NCBI GenBank assembly: GCA_947588775.1
Contig: CANPZQ010000053.1
Coordinates: 1-12,124, forward strand
Length of the DNA: 12,124 nucleotides
Direction of reading: 5' to 3'
DNA from: an uncultured Clostridia bacterium
Lineage (GTDB): Bacteria > Bacillota > Clostridia > Oscillospirales > Ruminococcaceae
Shown here: piece by piece, positions 1 through 7,528 of the stretch
Layout of the letters: each line of letters begins with the position of its first letter
How positions within the stretch are numbered: position 1 is the stretch's first letter
Notes under the pieces: generated by a model
Database searches by the model: none
The model's input: only the letters and a program-made list of their open reading frames with translations
What the model was told of the DNA's origin: nothing
Made by a program: the position numbers and the translations under genes

Positions 1-2719
1 ACCCGTTGGTTGGCAGATTTTCGTTCTTGTCCCACGGCATGAAAATCGTCCCGTCGTCCTCATGCACATGCGCGCCCTTCGGCACAAGCCAAAGCTCCGA
101 GCCGACTTTTTGGACTTCGTACTCTATCTTGTCCTCCGGGTGGGTATAATTCGCCGTATCTACAAACGTAAACTTATCCGCAATGATTCCGTATGTGCTT
201 GCATTGATGGTGAAAGCTTCGTTCTTAAGAGAGGTGTAAATTCTGATTTTTTCTGTAGTCAAAGGATTGTCAAATTCAATTTTAGCAGTACCTGAAAGGG
301 TTATATCAACTTTTCCCCCTGAAAACGTCGGGTTGCCTGAAAGAGTAATATTGCCGTTGTCGCTATATAAAAGAACTACATTTTGAGCATCATCACCTGC
401 AACAAATTTCCCGCCGTGAATTGTTAATTTACCCGAAGTCTTTCCGTTATTTGTTACGGCTGGCGAAGTAGTAGACTGTATTATTCCATCATTAATTATA
501 ACATCGGCACTATCATCAAAAATTATCGTGGTTCCGCCGCTCTTTATGGTACCGCCGTTTACAATAAGAGTGCCGCCTTGGACTTCTACGCCGTTGGAAG
601 ATCCTGTTATTTCTCCGCCGTTTATTGTTAAATTTCCACTATTGCCGACAAAAATCGGCATTCCGTTGCCACGGCTAATTTTACCGCTGTTTATAACTAT
701 AGTGCCATAGCATTGAATGGGCGAAACATCGCCGCTGCCTGTAATCTCGCCTTTTTTGTCAGGGTCGCAGTCATAAACCGTCAGCGAGCCGCCCGACTTG
801 ACATCTATATAGCTACCGCCGCAGTTAATCTTATGCCCATTAAGGCAGAGCGTAATATCGCTGCTGACAGTCCAAGGCGCAGAAAGATTGACATCAGTTT
901 CCAGACAGTAATTTCCCGCGGCATCGGGAAGTTTATCCGCGTCGTACCATCTTTCAAAGGTGACGCCGTCGTGCTTATGCTTTTCCACCAACTTAAGCGT
1001 ATTATTTTCCGCGACTACTTCGTACCCGTCATTAGTCGAAGTGAAGTTTTTAACATAGTCCTCCGCGTTCCCCGATTCTACATTCGCAAACACGCCATAG
1101 TTATACATAAAAACGCTGTACACTTCATCGGTTTCCAAATCTTTTATGAGTATAGGACCAGTGTCAGCAAAAATATCTGCTTCTTGTCCTTCAATTATCG
1201 GGCTTCCTGAAAGTGTGACCTGACCAATGAGGTTATTTATTGCATATTCTCCACTGTAAAATGTTCCACCGTTTACATAAAGGTTACCTTTACTATCCAT
1301 GCAGTTTATTGCGTATTTCCACGCCGATACTTCCCCACCGTTTATTATAGCTGTACCGCCCGAGGACATTATGGCAGATTCGCCGCTGCAGCTGATTTTT
1401 CCGCCGTTAAGCGTAAAATCTCCTTTTTCGACGCCTATTGCATAGTCAAAATCAGATTTAATTTCGCCGCCGACTTGGCAGTCATTAACGGTTAATTCAG
1501 CTCTATCCCTCTCAAAATCACCGATTTTAATATAATTTGAACCTGCATTAACGGTATACCCGTTCAGGCAGAGGTTGACGTTGGCATTTTTGGTAATTAC
1601 CCAATTCTCCGTCAGCGTAACATCTTCCGTAAGATAATAGTTCCCCGCTGTGGTCGGCAAGCTGTTATCACTGACCCACGGTGTAAACGTTTGGCCGCCA
1701 TGCTCATGTATGGGCCGCTCAACAAGCTCAAGGCTGCCGTCGGAAGTAATGTTTACCATATACTTCGGGCTAGCCGATGTAAAGCACCCAACGCTCGTCG
1801 CGGCATTATCTCCTGTTGCAAAAACGCCCGGGGTATCCATTTTTATGGAAATGTCGGTTGCGGTGAGCTCGCTGTCAATGGTAATTTTAGCTCCGTCGGC
1901 AAGATAAATATCCGCTTTTCCACCTTCGATGGTTGGGTTGCCCGAAAGAGAAATATTATTAGTTGAATCGGGGTAAGCGGGATAGAAATTTATTCCGTAA
2001 TCTGTCCCTTTTATGGTCCCGCCGTTGATTATAATTTTGCCGCGATTGGCATAAATTGCGGATTGACCTGTTACTTCACCATCGTTTATAACTACGATGG
2101 AAGTATCAGAAGAATCTATGGATATTCCGTATCCTTTGGATTCTATTGAACCTGATTGAAGCGTAAATATGCCACCATCAACCCTTATCGGCGTGTCGTT
2201 GTAGTTTTCAAAAATTCTACCATCACCGCAATCATAAACTGTCAGATTGCCGCCTTCTTCAACGTAAACACCATAATTTCCAGCTTCAAAGTCAAAACCG
2301 TTAAGACAGAGATTGGTATTCTTGTTTATGTACCAAAAACCAAAATTATTATCATCAACATTAACGTTAGTAGTAAGATAATAGTTTCCGCTTTCCTCCG
2401 GCAAATTTTCAGTATCGTCCCATGCCGTTTCAAACGTCGCCCCGTCCGCATGCTGATGCGTTTCCTCATTCACCGCCATCACCTGAACCCCCGGCTCGGC
2501 AGGTAAGCCGTCCGCCTCCGGCAGCGGCTCGGCGGGCATAGTCTCCCCCTCCGCCGTCGTCACCGGGTTCTGCTCCTCCGTCCGGACCTCCTCCGGCGCG
2601 GGGAGATATACCCCCTCACCCTCATGTTCGGCAAAAACTACCGGGGGGGGGTATGCTGTTACAAGCATCGCCAAAGCGGCGAGCGTGCAGAGTACTCTTT
2701 TAAATAGGGATTTTTTCAT
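1..2719 (-). CDS. Large secreted repeat protein, beta-helix-like modules (3' end outside window)
   Basis: The minus-strand frame is open from an ATG at 2719 through base 1, giving 906 codons with no stop, so the C-terminus is missing. A second ATG at 2725 exists, but the GGAGG at 2728-2732 is 8 nt from the 2719 ATG and only 2 nt from the other, so I chose 2719. Residues 1-30 form a signal peptide: KKSLFKR, a hydrophobic core, then YPPPVVFA with likely cleavage after Ala30. An acidic, Pro/Glu-rich linker (about 31-85) follows. Modules begin at residues 88, 338, 581 and 884 with H-x-H...G-x-T-F-x-x-W...LP...GNY. Inside them short repeats such as INGGTIKG, LNGGKISC, VNGGTFYS and INGGEITG suggest a parallel beta-helix. 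Such proteins are common on gut Firmicutes surfaces. Ligand and anchoring cannot be judged because the C-terminus is absent. Function is unknown. A C9 tract lies in codons 23-26. Confidence 0.9.
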   Translation of the reverse strand, partial: MKKSLFKRVLCTLAALAMLVTAYPPPVVFAEHEGEGVYLPAPEEVRTEEQNPVTTAEGETMPAEPLPEADGLPAEPGVQVMAVNEETHQHADGATFETAWDDTENLPEESGNYYLTTNVNVDDNNFGFWYINKNTNLCLNGFDFEAGNYGVYVEEGGNLTVYDCGDGRIFENYNDTPIRVDGGIFTLQSGSIESKGYGISIDSSDTSIVVINDGEVTGQSAIYANRGKIIINGGTIKGTDYGINFYPAYPDSTNNISLSGNPTIEGGKADIYLADGAKITIDSELTATDISIKMDTPGVFATGDNAATSVGCFTSASPKYMVNITSDGSLELVERPIHEHGGQTFTPWVSDNSLPTTAGNYYLTEDVTLTENWVITKNANVNLCLNGYTVNAGSNYIKIGDFERDRAELTVNDCQVGGEIKSDFDYAIGVEKGDFTLNGGKISCSGESAIMSSGGTAIINGGEVSAWKYAINCMDSKGNLYVNGGTFYSGEYAINNLIGQVTLSGSPIIEGQEADIFADTGPILIKDLETDEVYSVFMYNYGVFANVESGNAEDYVKNFTSTNDGYEVVAENNTLKLVEKHKHDGVTFERWYDADKLPDAAGNYCLETDVNLSAPWTVSSDITLCLNGHKINCGGSYIDVKSGGSLTVYDCDPDKKGEITGSGDVSPIQCYGTIVINSGKISRGNGMPIFVGNSGNLTINGGEITGSSNGVEVQGGTLIVNGGTIKSGGTTIIFDDSADVIINDGIIQSTTSPAVTNNGKTSGKLTIHGGKFVAGDDAQNVVLLYSDNGNITLSGNPTFSGGKVDITLSGTAKIEFDNPLTTEKIRIYTSLKNEAFTINASTYGIIADKFTFVDTANYTHPEDKIEYEVQKVGSELWLVPKGAHVHEDDGTIFMPWDKNENLPTNG
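71..979 (-). repeat. Protein-level tandem module 3
   Basis: This is a 303-residue unit opening with HKHDGVTFERW and LPDAAGNYCLETDV, then ITLCLNGHKI and turns such as INGGEITGSS and VNGGTIKSGG. It is about 55 residues longer than modules 1 and 2, with extra NGG-type turns. A fourth module starts at base 70 (HVHEDDGTIFMPW) and is cut by the window edge. Confidence 0.75.
980..1708 (-). repeat. Protein-level tandem module 2
   Basis: This is a 243-residue unit opening with HEHGGQTFTPW and LPTTAGNYYLTEDV, then NVNLCLNGYTVN and turns such as LNGGKISCSG, INGGEVSAW and VNGGTFYSG. It shares the module 1 plan: opening motif, LCLNG strand, NGG ladder, then a 'SGSPIIEG' segment. Confidence 0.75.
1709..2458 (-). 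repeat. Protein-level tandem module 1 of the secreted protein
   Basis: This is a 250-residue unit opening with HQHADGATFETAW and LPEESGNYYLTTNV, followed by NTNLCLNGFDFE and several NGG/NDG beta-helix-like turns. It ends where the next H-x-H motif starts. The repeat is at protein level; DNA identity between modules is low. Confidence 0.75.
2643..2651 (-). repeat. Homopolymer C9 tract in the signal-peptide coding region
   Basis: Nine consecutive G on the plus strand read as C9 in the coding strand, encoding the end of Tyr23 and Pro24-Pro26. With nine bases the frame is open. With eight the next codons are CGG TAG; with ten they run GGT AGT TTT TGC CGA ACA TGA. Either one-base change therefore stops translation inside or just after the signal peptide. 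Confidence 0.85.
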
Positions 2720-2778
2720 TTCCATGACCTCCTGATATATAAAAACATTAAACAAATCTCCGACCTTCCTATACTATA

Positions 2779-2807
2779 ATTGTACCACACCCGTTCCCTC
2801 TTTTCAA
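2779..2807 (-). promoter_or_regulatory. Sigma-A promoter of the secreted repeat protein gene
   Basis: On the minus strand, a TTGAAA -35 box (2802-2807) and a TACAAT -10 box (2779-2784) are separated by 17 bp. Transcription would start near 2772, leaving a leader of about 50 nt with GGAGG before the ATG at 2719. Confidence 0.8.
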
Positions 2808-2817
2808 GTGGTCGGAA

Positions 2818-2852
2818 CTGACGTTTACGAAATGAAACCTGACTTTTACGAA
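2818..2852 (-). promoter_or_regulatory. Two 14-bp direct repeats, probable regulator binding site
   Basis: On the minus strand TTCGTAAAAGTCAG (2839-2852) and TTCGTAAACGTCAG (2818-2831) match at 13 of 14 positions with a period of 21 bp, two helical turns. The near copy ends 10 bp upstream of the -35 box. This geometry fits an activator dimer such as a LytTR- or OmpR-type response regulator. The family is an inference; no regulator gene is in the window. Confidence 0.5.
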
Positions 2853-2881
2853 GTCCCCCTGATTTTTCTTCCTGAAAATGT

Positions 2882-2945
2882 AAAAAAATACCCCCCTTCG
2901 CCGGGAGGCATTTTTCATTATAATCTCTATTCCCGGAGGGGGTAT
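2882..2945 (-). terminator. Intrinsic terminator after the IreB-family gene
   Basis: Read on the minus strand, ATACCCCCTCCGGGA (2945-2931) pairs with the downstream arm TCCCGGCGAAGGGGGGTAT (2906-2888), with a small bulge and a 24-nt loop. A run of seven T (2888-2882) follows. It starts about 10 nt after the stop at 2955 and separates the gene from the secreted protein promoter. Confidence 0.8.
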
Positions 2946-2954
2946 CCTCCTTCG

Positions 2955-3206
2955 TCATTTCGCGTTAAGATAGGTCCTTACCATCTCCTGCAGCAGCTCG
3001 TCGCGGTCGATGTGGCGGATAAGGCTGCGCGCGTTGTTATAGGTCGTGATGTAGGTCGGGTCCTCCGAGAGGATGTACCCGACAATCTGGTTGACGGGAT
3101 TGTAGCCTTTCACGTAAAGAGCCTCGTATACTGTTGTCAGCGTTTTTCTGATTTCGTCCCTGCGGTCCTGCTTGACGGAAAAGGTCATTGTCTGGTCGTT
3201 AAGCAT
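2955..3206 (-). CDS. ireB: IreB family regulatory phosphoprotein (UPF0297/DUF965)
   Basis: The product has 83 residues, the usual size for this family. Its core carries the family signature: TVYEALYVKGYNPVNQIVGY, then LSEDPTYITTYNNARSLIR and a C-terminal RDELLQEMVRTYL helix. In Enterococcus faecalis IreB is a small cytoplasmic phosphoprotein acted on by the Ser/Thr kinase IreK and is a negative regulator of intrinsic cephalosporin resistance; extending that role here is inference. The ATG at 3206 is preceded by GGGGGTG at a workable distance. The N-terminal Thr residues (Thr6, Thr8) are candidate phosphosites by analogy only. In many Firmicutes the gene sits with ruvX and a DUF1292 gene. Here it has its own promoter, terminator and no such neighbours, so it looks monocistronic. 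Confidence 0.93.
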   Translation of the reverse strand: MLNDQTMTFSVKQDRRDEIRKTLTTVYEALYVKGYNPVNQIVGYILSEDPTYITTYNNARSLIRHIDRDELLQEMVRTYLNAK

Positions 3207-3247
3207 ACAAGTTTACACCCCCGATTCTTATTTGAACAGATACCTAT

Positions 3248-3276
3248 AGTATATCGCATTTTCGGCAAAATAACAA
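3248..3276 (-). promoter_or_regulatory. Sigma-A promoter of the IreB-family gene
   Basis: On the minus strand, a TTGTTA -35 box (3271-3276) and a TATACT -10 box (3248-3253) are separated by 17 bp. The predicted start is near 3241, about 35 nt before the ATG at 3206. Confidence 0.75.
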
Positions 3277-3338
3277 GTACCCCCGTGAAGTTTTGTTAAA
3301 CTTCAATAAATTTTTGGGAAGTTTTTGTGCAAGCGGCA

Positions 3339-5729
3339 CTATCTGATTTCCGCGCCTGTTTCGGCAAGTGCTTTGCGGACGCGTTTCATCGCGGCGTCGG
3401 CCTGTTCGTCGGTAAGGGTGCCGTCGGGCGAGCGCATGACGATTGAGAACGCCACCGATTTTTTGCCGCCGGCAATCTGTTCGCCCTTATAAACGTCAAA
3501 GAGTTTAATCTTTTCAAGGACCCCTCCGACCGCGTTTTTGATGAGCTTTTCAAGCTTCGCGACCGGAAGCCCGTCGTCGCAAACGAGCGAAATATCCCTT
3601 GTCGCGGCGGGGAATTTCGGCAGCGGCTTATAAGTCTTTTCGGGAACTTCAATATCCAAAAGCTCGGCGACGTTTATTTTCGCGCAGTAAACCCTCGTGC
3701 CGATTCCGTAGCCTTCGGCGACCGCGGGATGCATTTCCCCTAAGATGGCGACCTGTTTTCCGCCGATTTCCGCGACGGCGACCCGTCCCGGGTGGAACAT
3801 CGAGAGCTCGTCGAAGGCGCATTCTCCCTCGGGCGCATAGTATTCGACGTCGTCCATTCCGAGCGAGCCGAAGATTTCCTCTACGATTCCCTTTACCGTG
3901 TAGAAGTCCGCGCCGCCGCCGTAGACGCCGATTGAAAGCCTTGTCGGCTCATCGGGGAGCTTGTCGGGAGTGGTGGGAAGGTACTCGGTGCCGAGCTCAA
4001 AGAGCCACGCCTCGGGGTTTCTGAGGTTATAGTTTCTCGCGAGCACCTCGCAGAGCGACGGCAGCACTGTCGTGCGCATAACCGAAGTATCCTCGCCGAG
4101 CGGGTTGCGGATTGTAACGCTTTCGCGGAGCTTCGAGCCGGCAGGCAGGTTGATTTTGTCGTAATATTTCGGCGAAATGAAGCTGAAGGTTTCGATTTCG
4201 TAAAGCCCGAGCGCGGTGCAGGCGTTTTCGAGCTTTCTCTGCATAACCTGCGCGGGGGTGAGCTTCGCGTTTGCGACGCCCTTTAAAGGCGCGCCGGGAA
4301 TGCTGTTATAGCCGTAGAAGCGCGCGACCTCCTCGGCGACGTCCGCCTCGCCCTCGATGTCGATTCTGAACGACGGCACGCGGATTTTATTGAGAACTAC
4401 GTCGAAGCCGATTCTTTCAAGGTACTTAACCATATCCTCGCGTGGAATATCGGTTCCCAAAAATTCGTTGATCCACTTCGGGTCGAAGTCGACGGTCTTT
4501 TTCTCGTGTTTTTTCATTCCGCAGCCGAGAACGGTGTTGAGGGGCTCGCCGCAGCCGAGGATTTCGACTAACTGCAAAGCCCGTGTAATCGCGGGCATAC
4601 AGCCGTTGGGGTCGAGGCCCTTTTCAAAGCGAGCGGAGGAATCTGTGCGCATACCGAGCTTTTTCGCGGTTCTGCGGACGGAGGCCCCGTCGAAGCATGC
4701 GGATTCAAAGATTACGTCGACGGTGTCGTCCATAATTCCCGAGTATTCGCCGCCCATGACCCCCGCGACCGCGACCGGCTTTTCGGTATCGGCGATGACA
4801 AGCATTTCGGGGCTGAGTTCTCTTACCGCGCCGTCGAGGGTGGTGATTGTTTCCCCCTCGCGGGCGTTGCGGACATGGATTTCGTTCCCGACGATGAATC
4901 TCGAGTCGAAGGCGTGCATCGGCTGGCCGTATTCGAGCATGACGTAGTTGGTGATGTCGACAAGATTGTTAATCGGCCTTACGCCGGAGGCGCGGAGCCG
5001 CTCGCGGAGCCAGCGGGGCGACGGCGCAATCTTAACGTTTTTAACCATTCCGCCGATATAGCGTTTGCAGAGCTTGTCGTTTTCGATAACGACCGAAAGG
5101 CTGTCCGAGATGTTTCCGGGAACGCCGTTGTATTCCGGCTTCGGCTCTTCAAAGGGAAGCGCGTAGGTTGCGGCGGCCTCTCTTGCGAGCCCGATTACCG
5201 AGAGGCAGTCGGGGCGGTTCGATGTGATTTCAAACTCGACGGAAACGTCGTTGAGGCCGATAGCGTCATGAATGTCGTCGCCCGGCTTGCAGTCCTCCTG
5301 CAGGATGAAAATCCCGTCCTCAATCGCGTATGGGAAGTCGTGGACGGTAAGCCCGAGCTCGCCCAGGGAGCAGAGCATTCCGTTCGACTCAACGCCGCGG
5401 AGCTTGCCCTTTTTAATATGAACGTTTCCGGGAAGGTCGGAGCCGTCGAGCGCGACGGGAACCAAATCCCCGGCCTTGACGTTGTTCGCGCCGGTGACAA
5501 TCTGAATCGGCTCGTTCGAGCCGACGTCTACCTGACAGACGACGAGGTGGTCGGAGTTTTCATGCGGAACCACCGAAAGAAGCTTTCCGACGACGACGTT
5601 CTTGATTTTTCCGCCCTCGACCTCGTAACCCTCGACCTTCGAGCCCGTCATGGTCATATCGTAGCAGAATTTTTTCGGCTCGGCGTTGATTTTGACATAG
5701 TCTGCGAGCCATTTCATAGATAAATTCAT
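3339..5729 (-). CDS. pheT: Phenylalanine--tRNA ligase beta subunit
   Basis: The product has 796 residues, full length for bacterial PheT (about 795-800). It forms the alpha2-beta2 cytoplasmic enzyme with PheS that charges tRNA-Phe, and its B3/B4 domain hydrolyses mischarged Tyr-tRNA-Phe. Approximate domain order: EMAP-like tRNA-binding domain (40-150); B3/B4 editing domain (210-385), with MHAFDSR, AGVMGGEYSG and RTDSSARFEKG; B5 domain (400-470); catalytic-like core (490-680), with NPLGEDTSVMRTTVLPSL; and the anticodon-binding FDX-ACB domain (about 700-796), with LPKFPAATRDISLV. The ATG at 5729 has GAGAGGGGG upstream, 15 nt after the pheS stop, so the two are co-transcribed and probably translated together. 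I see no clear minus-strand terminator after the TAG at 3339; the next gene has its own promoter. Confidence 0.98.
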   Translation of the reverse strand: MNLSMKWLADYVKINAEPKKFCYDMTMTGSKVEGYEVEGGKIKNVVVGKLLSVVPHENSDHLVVCQVDVGSNEPIQIVTGANNVKAGDLVPVALDGSDLPGNVHIKKGKLRGVESNGMLCSLGELGLTVHDFPYAIEDGIFILQEDCKPGDDIHDAIGLNDVSVEFEITSNRPDCLSVIGLAREAAATYALPFEEPKPEYNGVPGNISDSLSVVIENDKLCKRYIGGMVKNVKIAPSPRWLRERLRASGVRPINNLVDITNYVMLEYGQPMHAFDSRFIVGNEIHVRNAREGETITTLDGAVRELSPEMLVIADTEKPVAVAGVMGGEYSGIMDDTVDVIFESACFDGASVRRTAKKLGMRTDSSARFEKGLDPNGCMPAITRALQLVEILGCGEPLNTVLGCGMKKHEKKTVDFDPKWINEFLGTDIPREDMVKYLERIGFDVVLNKIRVPSFRIDIEGEADVAEEVARFYGYNSIPGAPLKGVANAKLTPAQVMQRKLENACTALGLYEIETFSFISPKYYDKINLPAGSKLRESVTIRNPLGEDTSVMRTTVLPSLCEVLARNYNLRNPEAWLFELGTEYLPTTPDKLPDEPTRLSIGVYGGGADFYTVKGIVEEIFGSLGMDDVEYYAPEGECAFDELSMFHPGRVAVAEIGGKQVAILGEMHPAVAEGYGIGTRVYCAKINVAELLDIEVPEKTYKPLPKFPAATRDISLVCDDGLPVAKLEKLIKNAVGGVLEKIKLFDVYKGEQIAGGKKSVAFSIVMRSPDGTLTDEQADAAMKRVRKALAETGAEIR

Positions 5730-5744
5730 TTATTTTTCCCCCTC

Positions 5745-6764
5745 TCAGAACTGATTAAGAAATCTAAGGTCGTTCTCGTAAAGAAGCCTAAGGTCGTTGA
5801 TGCCGTATTTGCCCATCGTAACCCTTTCAAGCCCGAGCCCGAACGCGAAGCCGGAGTATTCGGCGGGGTCGATTCCGCAGTTCTTGAGGACCTTCGGGTG
5901 AACCATTCCCGCGCCCAAAAGCTCAACATATCCCTCGCCCTTGCACATCGAGCAGCCCTTACCGCCGCAGTTGAAGCAGCGAATATCGACCTCCGCCGAA
6001 GGCTCGGTGAACGGGAAGTGGTGCGGCCTTAACCGAATGGCGCACTCCTCGCCGTAGAGGCGTTTTAAGAACATGTTAAGCGTATCTACGAGGTTCGCCA
6101 TCGTGATTCCCTTATCGACGACGAGGCATTCGATTTGGTGGAAGATAGGGGAGTGGGTCGCGTCGATTGCGTCGGAGCGGTAAACCCGCCCGGGTGAGAG
6201 AACCCTGATTGGCGGCTTGCGGTTTTCCATAACATGAACCTGAATCGAGGACGTCTGCGTTCTCAGAAGGATATTGTCGTTGATGTAGAACGTGTCCTGC
6301 GTATCGCGCGCGGGGTGGTCTGGCGGAAGGTTCAGGGCCTCGAAGTTATAGTAGTCGTACTCGACCTCGGGTCCCGAAACGATGTCGAAGCCCATGCCGA
6401 TGAAAATATCCTCGATTTCGTGCATAACCACGTCCATCGGGTGGAGCTTTCCGAGCTTCGGGGCCTTCCCGGGCAGGGTAACGTCGAGCTTCTCCTCACG
6501 AAGCTTCAGGGCGGAGGCCTCGGCCTTAAGCTGCGCCGTTTTTTCGGCGAGAGCCTGCTCGATGTCGGAGCGGACCCTGTTTGCGAGCTGTCCGATTGCC
6601 GGCCGCTCCTCGGCGGAAAGGGCCGCCATCTGCTTCATTATCGCGGTAAGCTCGCCCTTTTTGCCCAGAAACCTGATTCTTAGGGTCTCAAGCTCCGCGG
6701 GGTCGGCGATTTTCGCAAGCTCCTCCCGCGCGCAAAGCTCGATTTTTTCAAGTGCTTGTTTCAT
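5745..6764 (-). CDS. pheS: Phenylalanine--tRNA ligase alpha subunit
   Basis: The product has 339 residues, the normal PheS length. It is the catalytic subunit that activates Phe with ATP and transfers it to tRNA-Phe. The first 90 or so residues form the tRNA-contacting coiled coil. Class II motifs are visible: motif 2 around RVYRSDAIDATHSPIFHQIE (193-212) and motif 3 FGLGLERVTM (308-317). RTQTSSIQ (168-175) and the substrate-pocket segment FTEPSAEVD (252-260) are conserved. Cys263, 266, 271 and 274 form a CxxC-x4-CxxC knuckle (CFNCGGKGCSMC), a common PheS insertion that may bind metal. The ATG at 6764 has GAAAGGA upstream. An 82-nt gap with no convincing terminator or promoter separates it from the P-loop gene, so expression probably comes from the T-box promoter at 8456-8484. 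Confidence 0.98.
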   Translation of the reverse strand: MKQALEKIELCAREELAKIADPAELETLRIRFLGKKGELTAIMKQMAALSAEERPAIGQLANRVRSDIEQALAEKTAQLKAEASALKLREEKLDVTLPGKAPKLGKLHPMDVVMHEIEDIFIGMGFDIVSGPEVEYDYYNFEALNLPPDHPARDTQDTFYINDNILLRTQTSSIQVHVMENRKPPIRVLSPGRVYRSDAIDATHSPIFHQIECLVVDKGITMANLVDTLNMFLKRLYGEECAIRLRPHHFPFTEPSAEVDIRCFNCGGKGCSMCKGEGYVELLGAGMVHPKVLKNCGIDPAEYSGFAFGLGLERVTMGKYGINDLRLLYENDLRFLNQF

Positions 6765-6846
6765 TTTGTTATCTTCCTTTCTATGTTCATGCTGATTTTG
6801 ATACCGACAAATTCATCATTTCGGCATTCGCGTTAAATAAATATTT

Positions 6847-7515
6847 TCACTCGCACAGCCCGAAATGCCTTGCAATCAAATCGCAGACTTCCTCCTTTGT
6901 ATCCGTCCCGTTGTCTTCCCGGACGACCGTGAAAAAGCCGCTCCCGGCCAGCTCGTCGTAGTGCTTTTGGCTGTTGATGAGCGCAAGCCCGCGCCGGTAG
7001 TTTTCCATAACGGCCTCGGGGTTATCGCAGCTCTTGATAATACCCAGTATAAACTGCTTCTCGGGGTCGTCCCGCTCGAAGAAGCGGTTCACGCTCATCG
7101 CCTGCGGGCAGAGCATAACCGCGACGCGGTTATAGTCGGATATTTCTTTCAGCATATCGACCGGAATGTTTGTATCGACGATAACTTTTCTGTCCTTCGA
7201 TATTGAAATAAGCTCCGCGACTTCAAATTCCGCGGCCTCTTTGCTTACGCTGAACGCCCACCGCTCGTATTCCTCCGGAGAGCGCGTTACAAAATCCTTC
7301 CAATCTGTGAGATTATTTAGATAGCAAATATCCGGCTGGAATTCCGGCGTCGCCACGGTGTCGGAAACCGCGCTGTGGTAGTTTTCCCCGCAAAAAATCA
7401 TGTCGTATTTATCGGCGAGCATTTTTACCGTCGTCGACTTTCCGGCATACGCCGTGCCGGTAATAAAGTATACGTTTTTAAGATAGTGTTTAAGAATGTT
7501 ATTTGAAATATTCAA
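6847..7515 (-). CDS. P-loop NTPase, small kinase-like protein of unknown substrate
   Basis: The product has 222 residues starting at TTG (7515). The start is set by a perfect GGAGGTGA six bases upstream and by the fact that the first in-frame ATG (Met32) would remove the Walker A motif. Residues 14-28 form a beta strand plus Walker A: VYFITGTAYAGKST, with Lys26 and Ser27 for phosphate and Mg binding. KVIVDTNIP (about 109-117) is a Walker B-like strand with an acidic end. The layout, an N-terminal P-loop then helices with RFFERDD (about 144-150) as possible lid, resembles nucleotide or small-molecule kinases of the AAA_33/adenylate-kinase-like group. No substrate motif is recognisable. It overlaps translationally with the TfoX-domain gene (6 nt from its stop) and precedes pheS by 82 nt, so it lies inside the T-box operon. 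Confidence 0.85.
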   Translation of the reverse strand: MNISNNILKHYLKNVYFITGTAYAGKSTTVKMLADKYDMIFCGENYHSAVSDTVATPEFQPDICYLNNLTDWKDFVTRSPEEYERWAFSVSKEAAEFEVAELISISKDRKVIVDTNIPVDMLKEISDYNRVAVMLCPQAMSVNRFFERDDPEKQFILGIIKSCDNPEAVMENYRRGLALINSQKHYDELAGSGFFTVVREDNGTDTKEEVCDLIARHFGLCE

Positions 7516-7528
7516 GGTTTATCACCTC
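7516..7528 (-). promoter_or_regulatory. Stop codon/ribosome binding site overlap that fixes a TTG start
   Basis: The minus-strand string GGAGGTGA contains both the Shine-Dalgarno sequence of the P-loop gene and the TGA stop (7524-7522) of the upstream TfoX-domain gene. Six bases then separate the stop from the TTG start, a layout typical of translational coupling. Confidence 0.8.

Noticed and set aside
713..1210. A 165-codon plus-strand frame inside the secreted protein gene
   Set aside because: It is antisense to a continuous repeat-protein frame with clear module structure, and it has no promoter or ribosome binding site.
2907..2930. TATAAT in the loop of the terminator after the IreB-family gene
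   Set aside because: There is no acceptable -35 box 16-18 bp upstream, and a better promoter for the next gene lies at 2779-2807.
3287..3304. Hairpin GAAGTTT/AAACTTC considered as the pheT terminator
   Set aside because: On the minus strand it is followed by ACGGGGG, not a T-run. The A/T-rich side faces the plus strand, where no gene needs it.
4875..5723. A 282-codon open frame on the plus strand
   Set aside because: It lies wholly antisense to pheT, whose protein is full length and clearly conserved. The plus-strand translation matches no family and has no ribosome binding site; it is a by-product of GC-biased codons.
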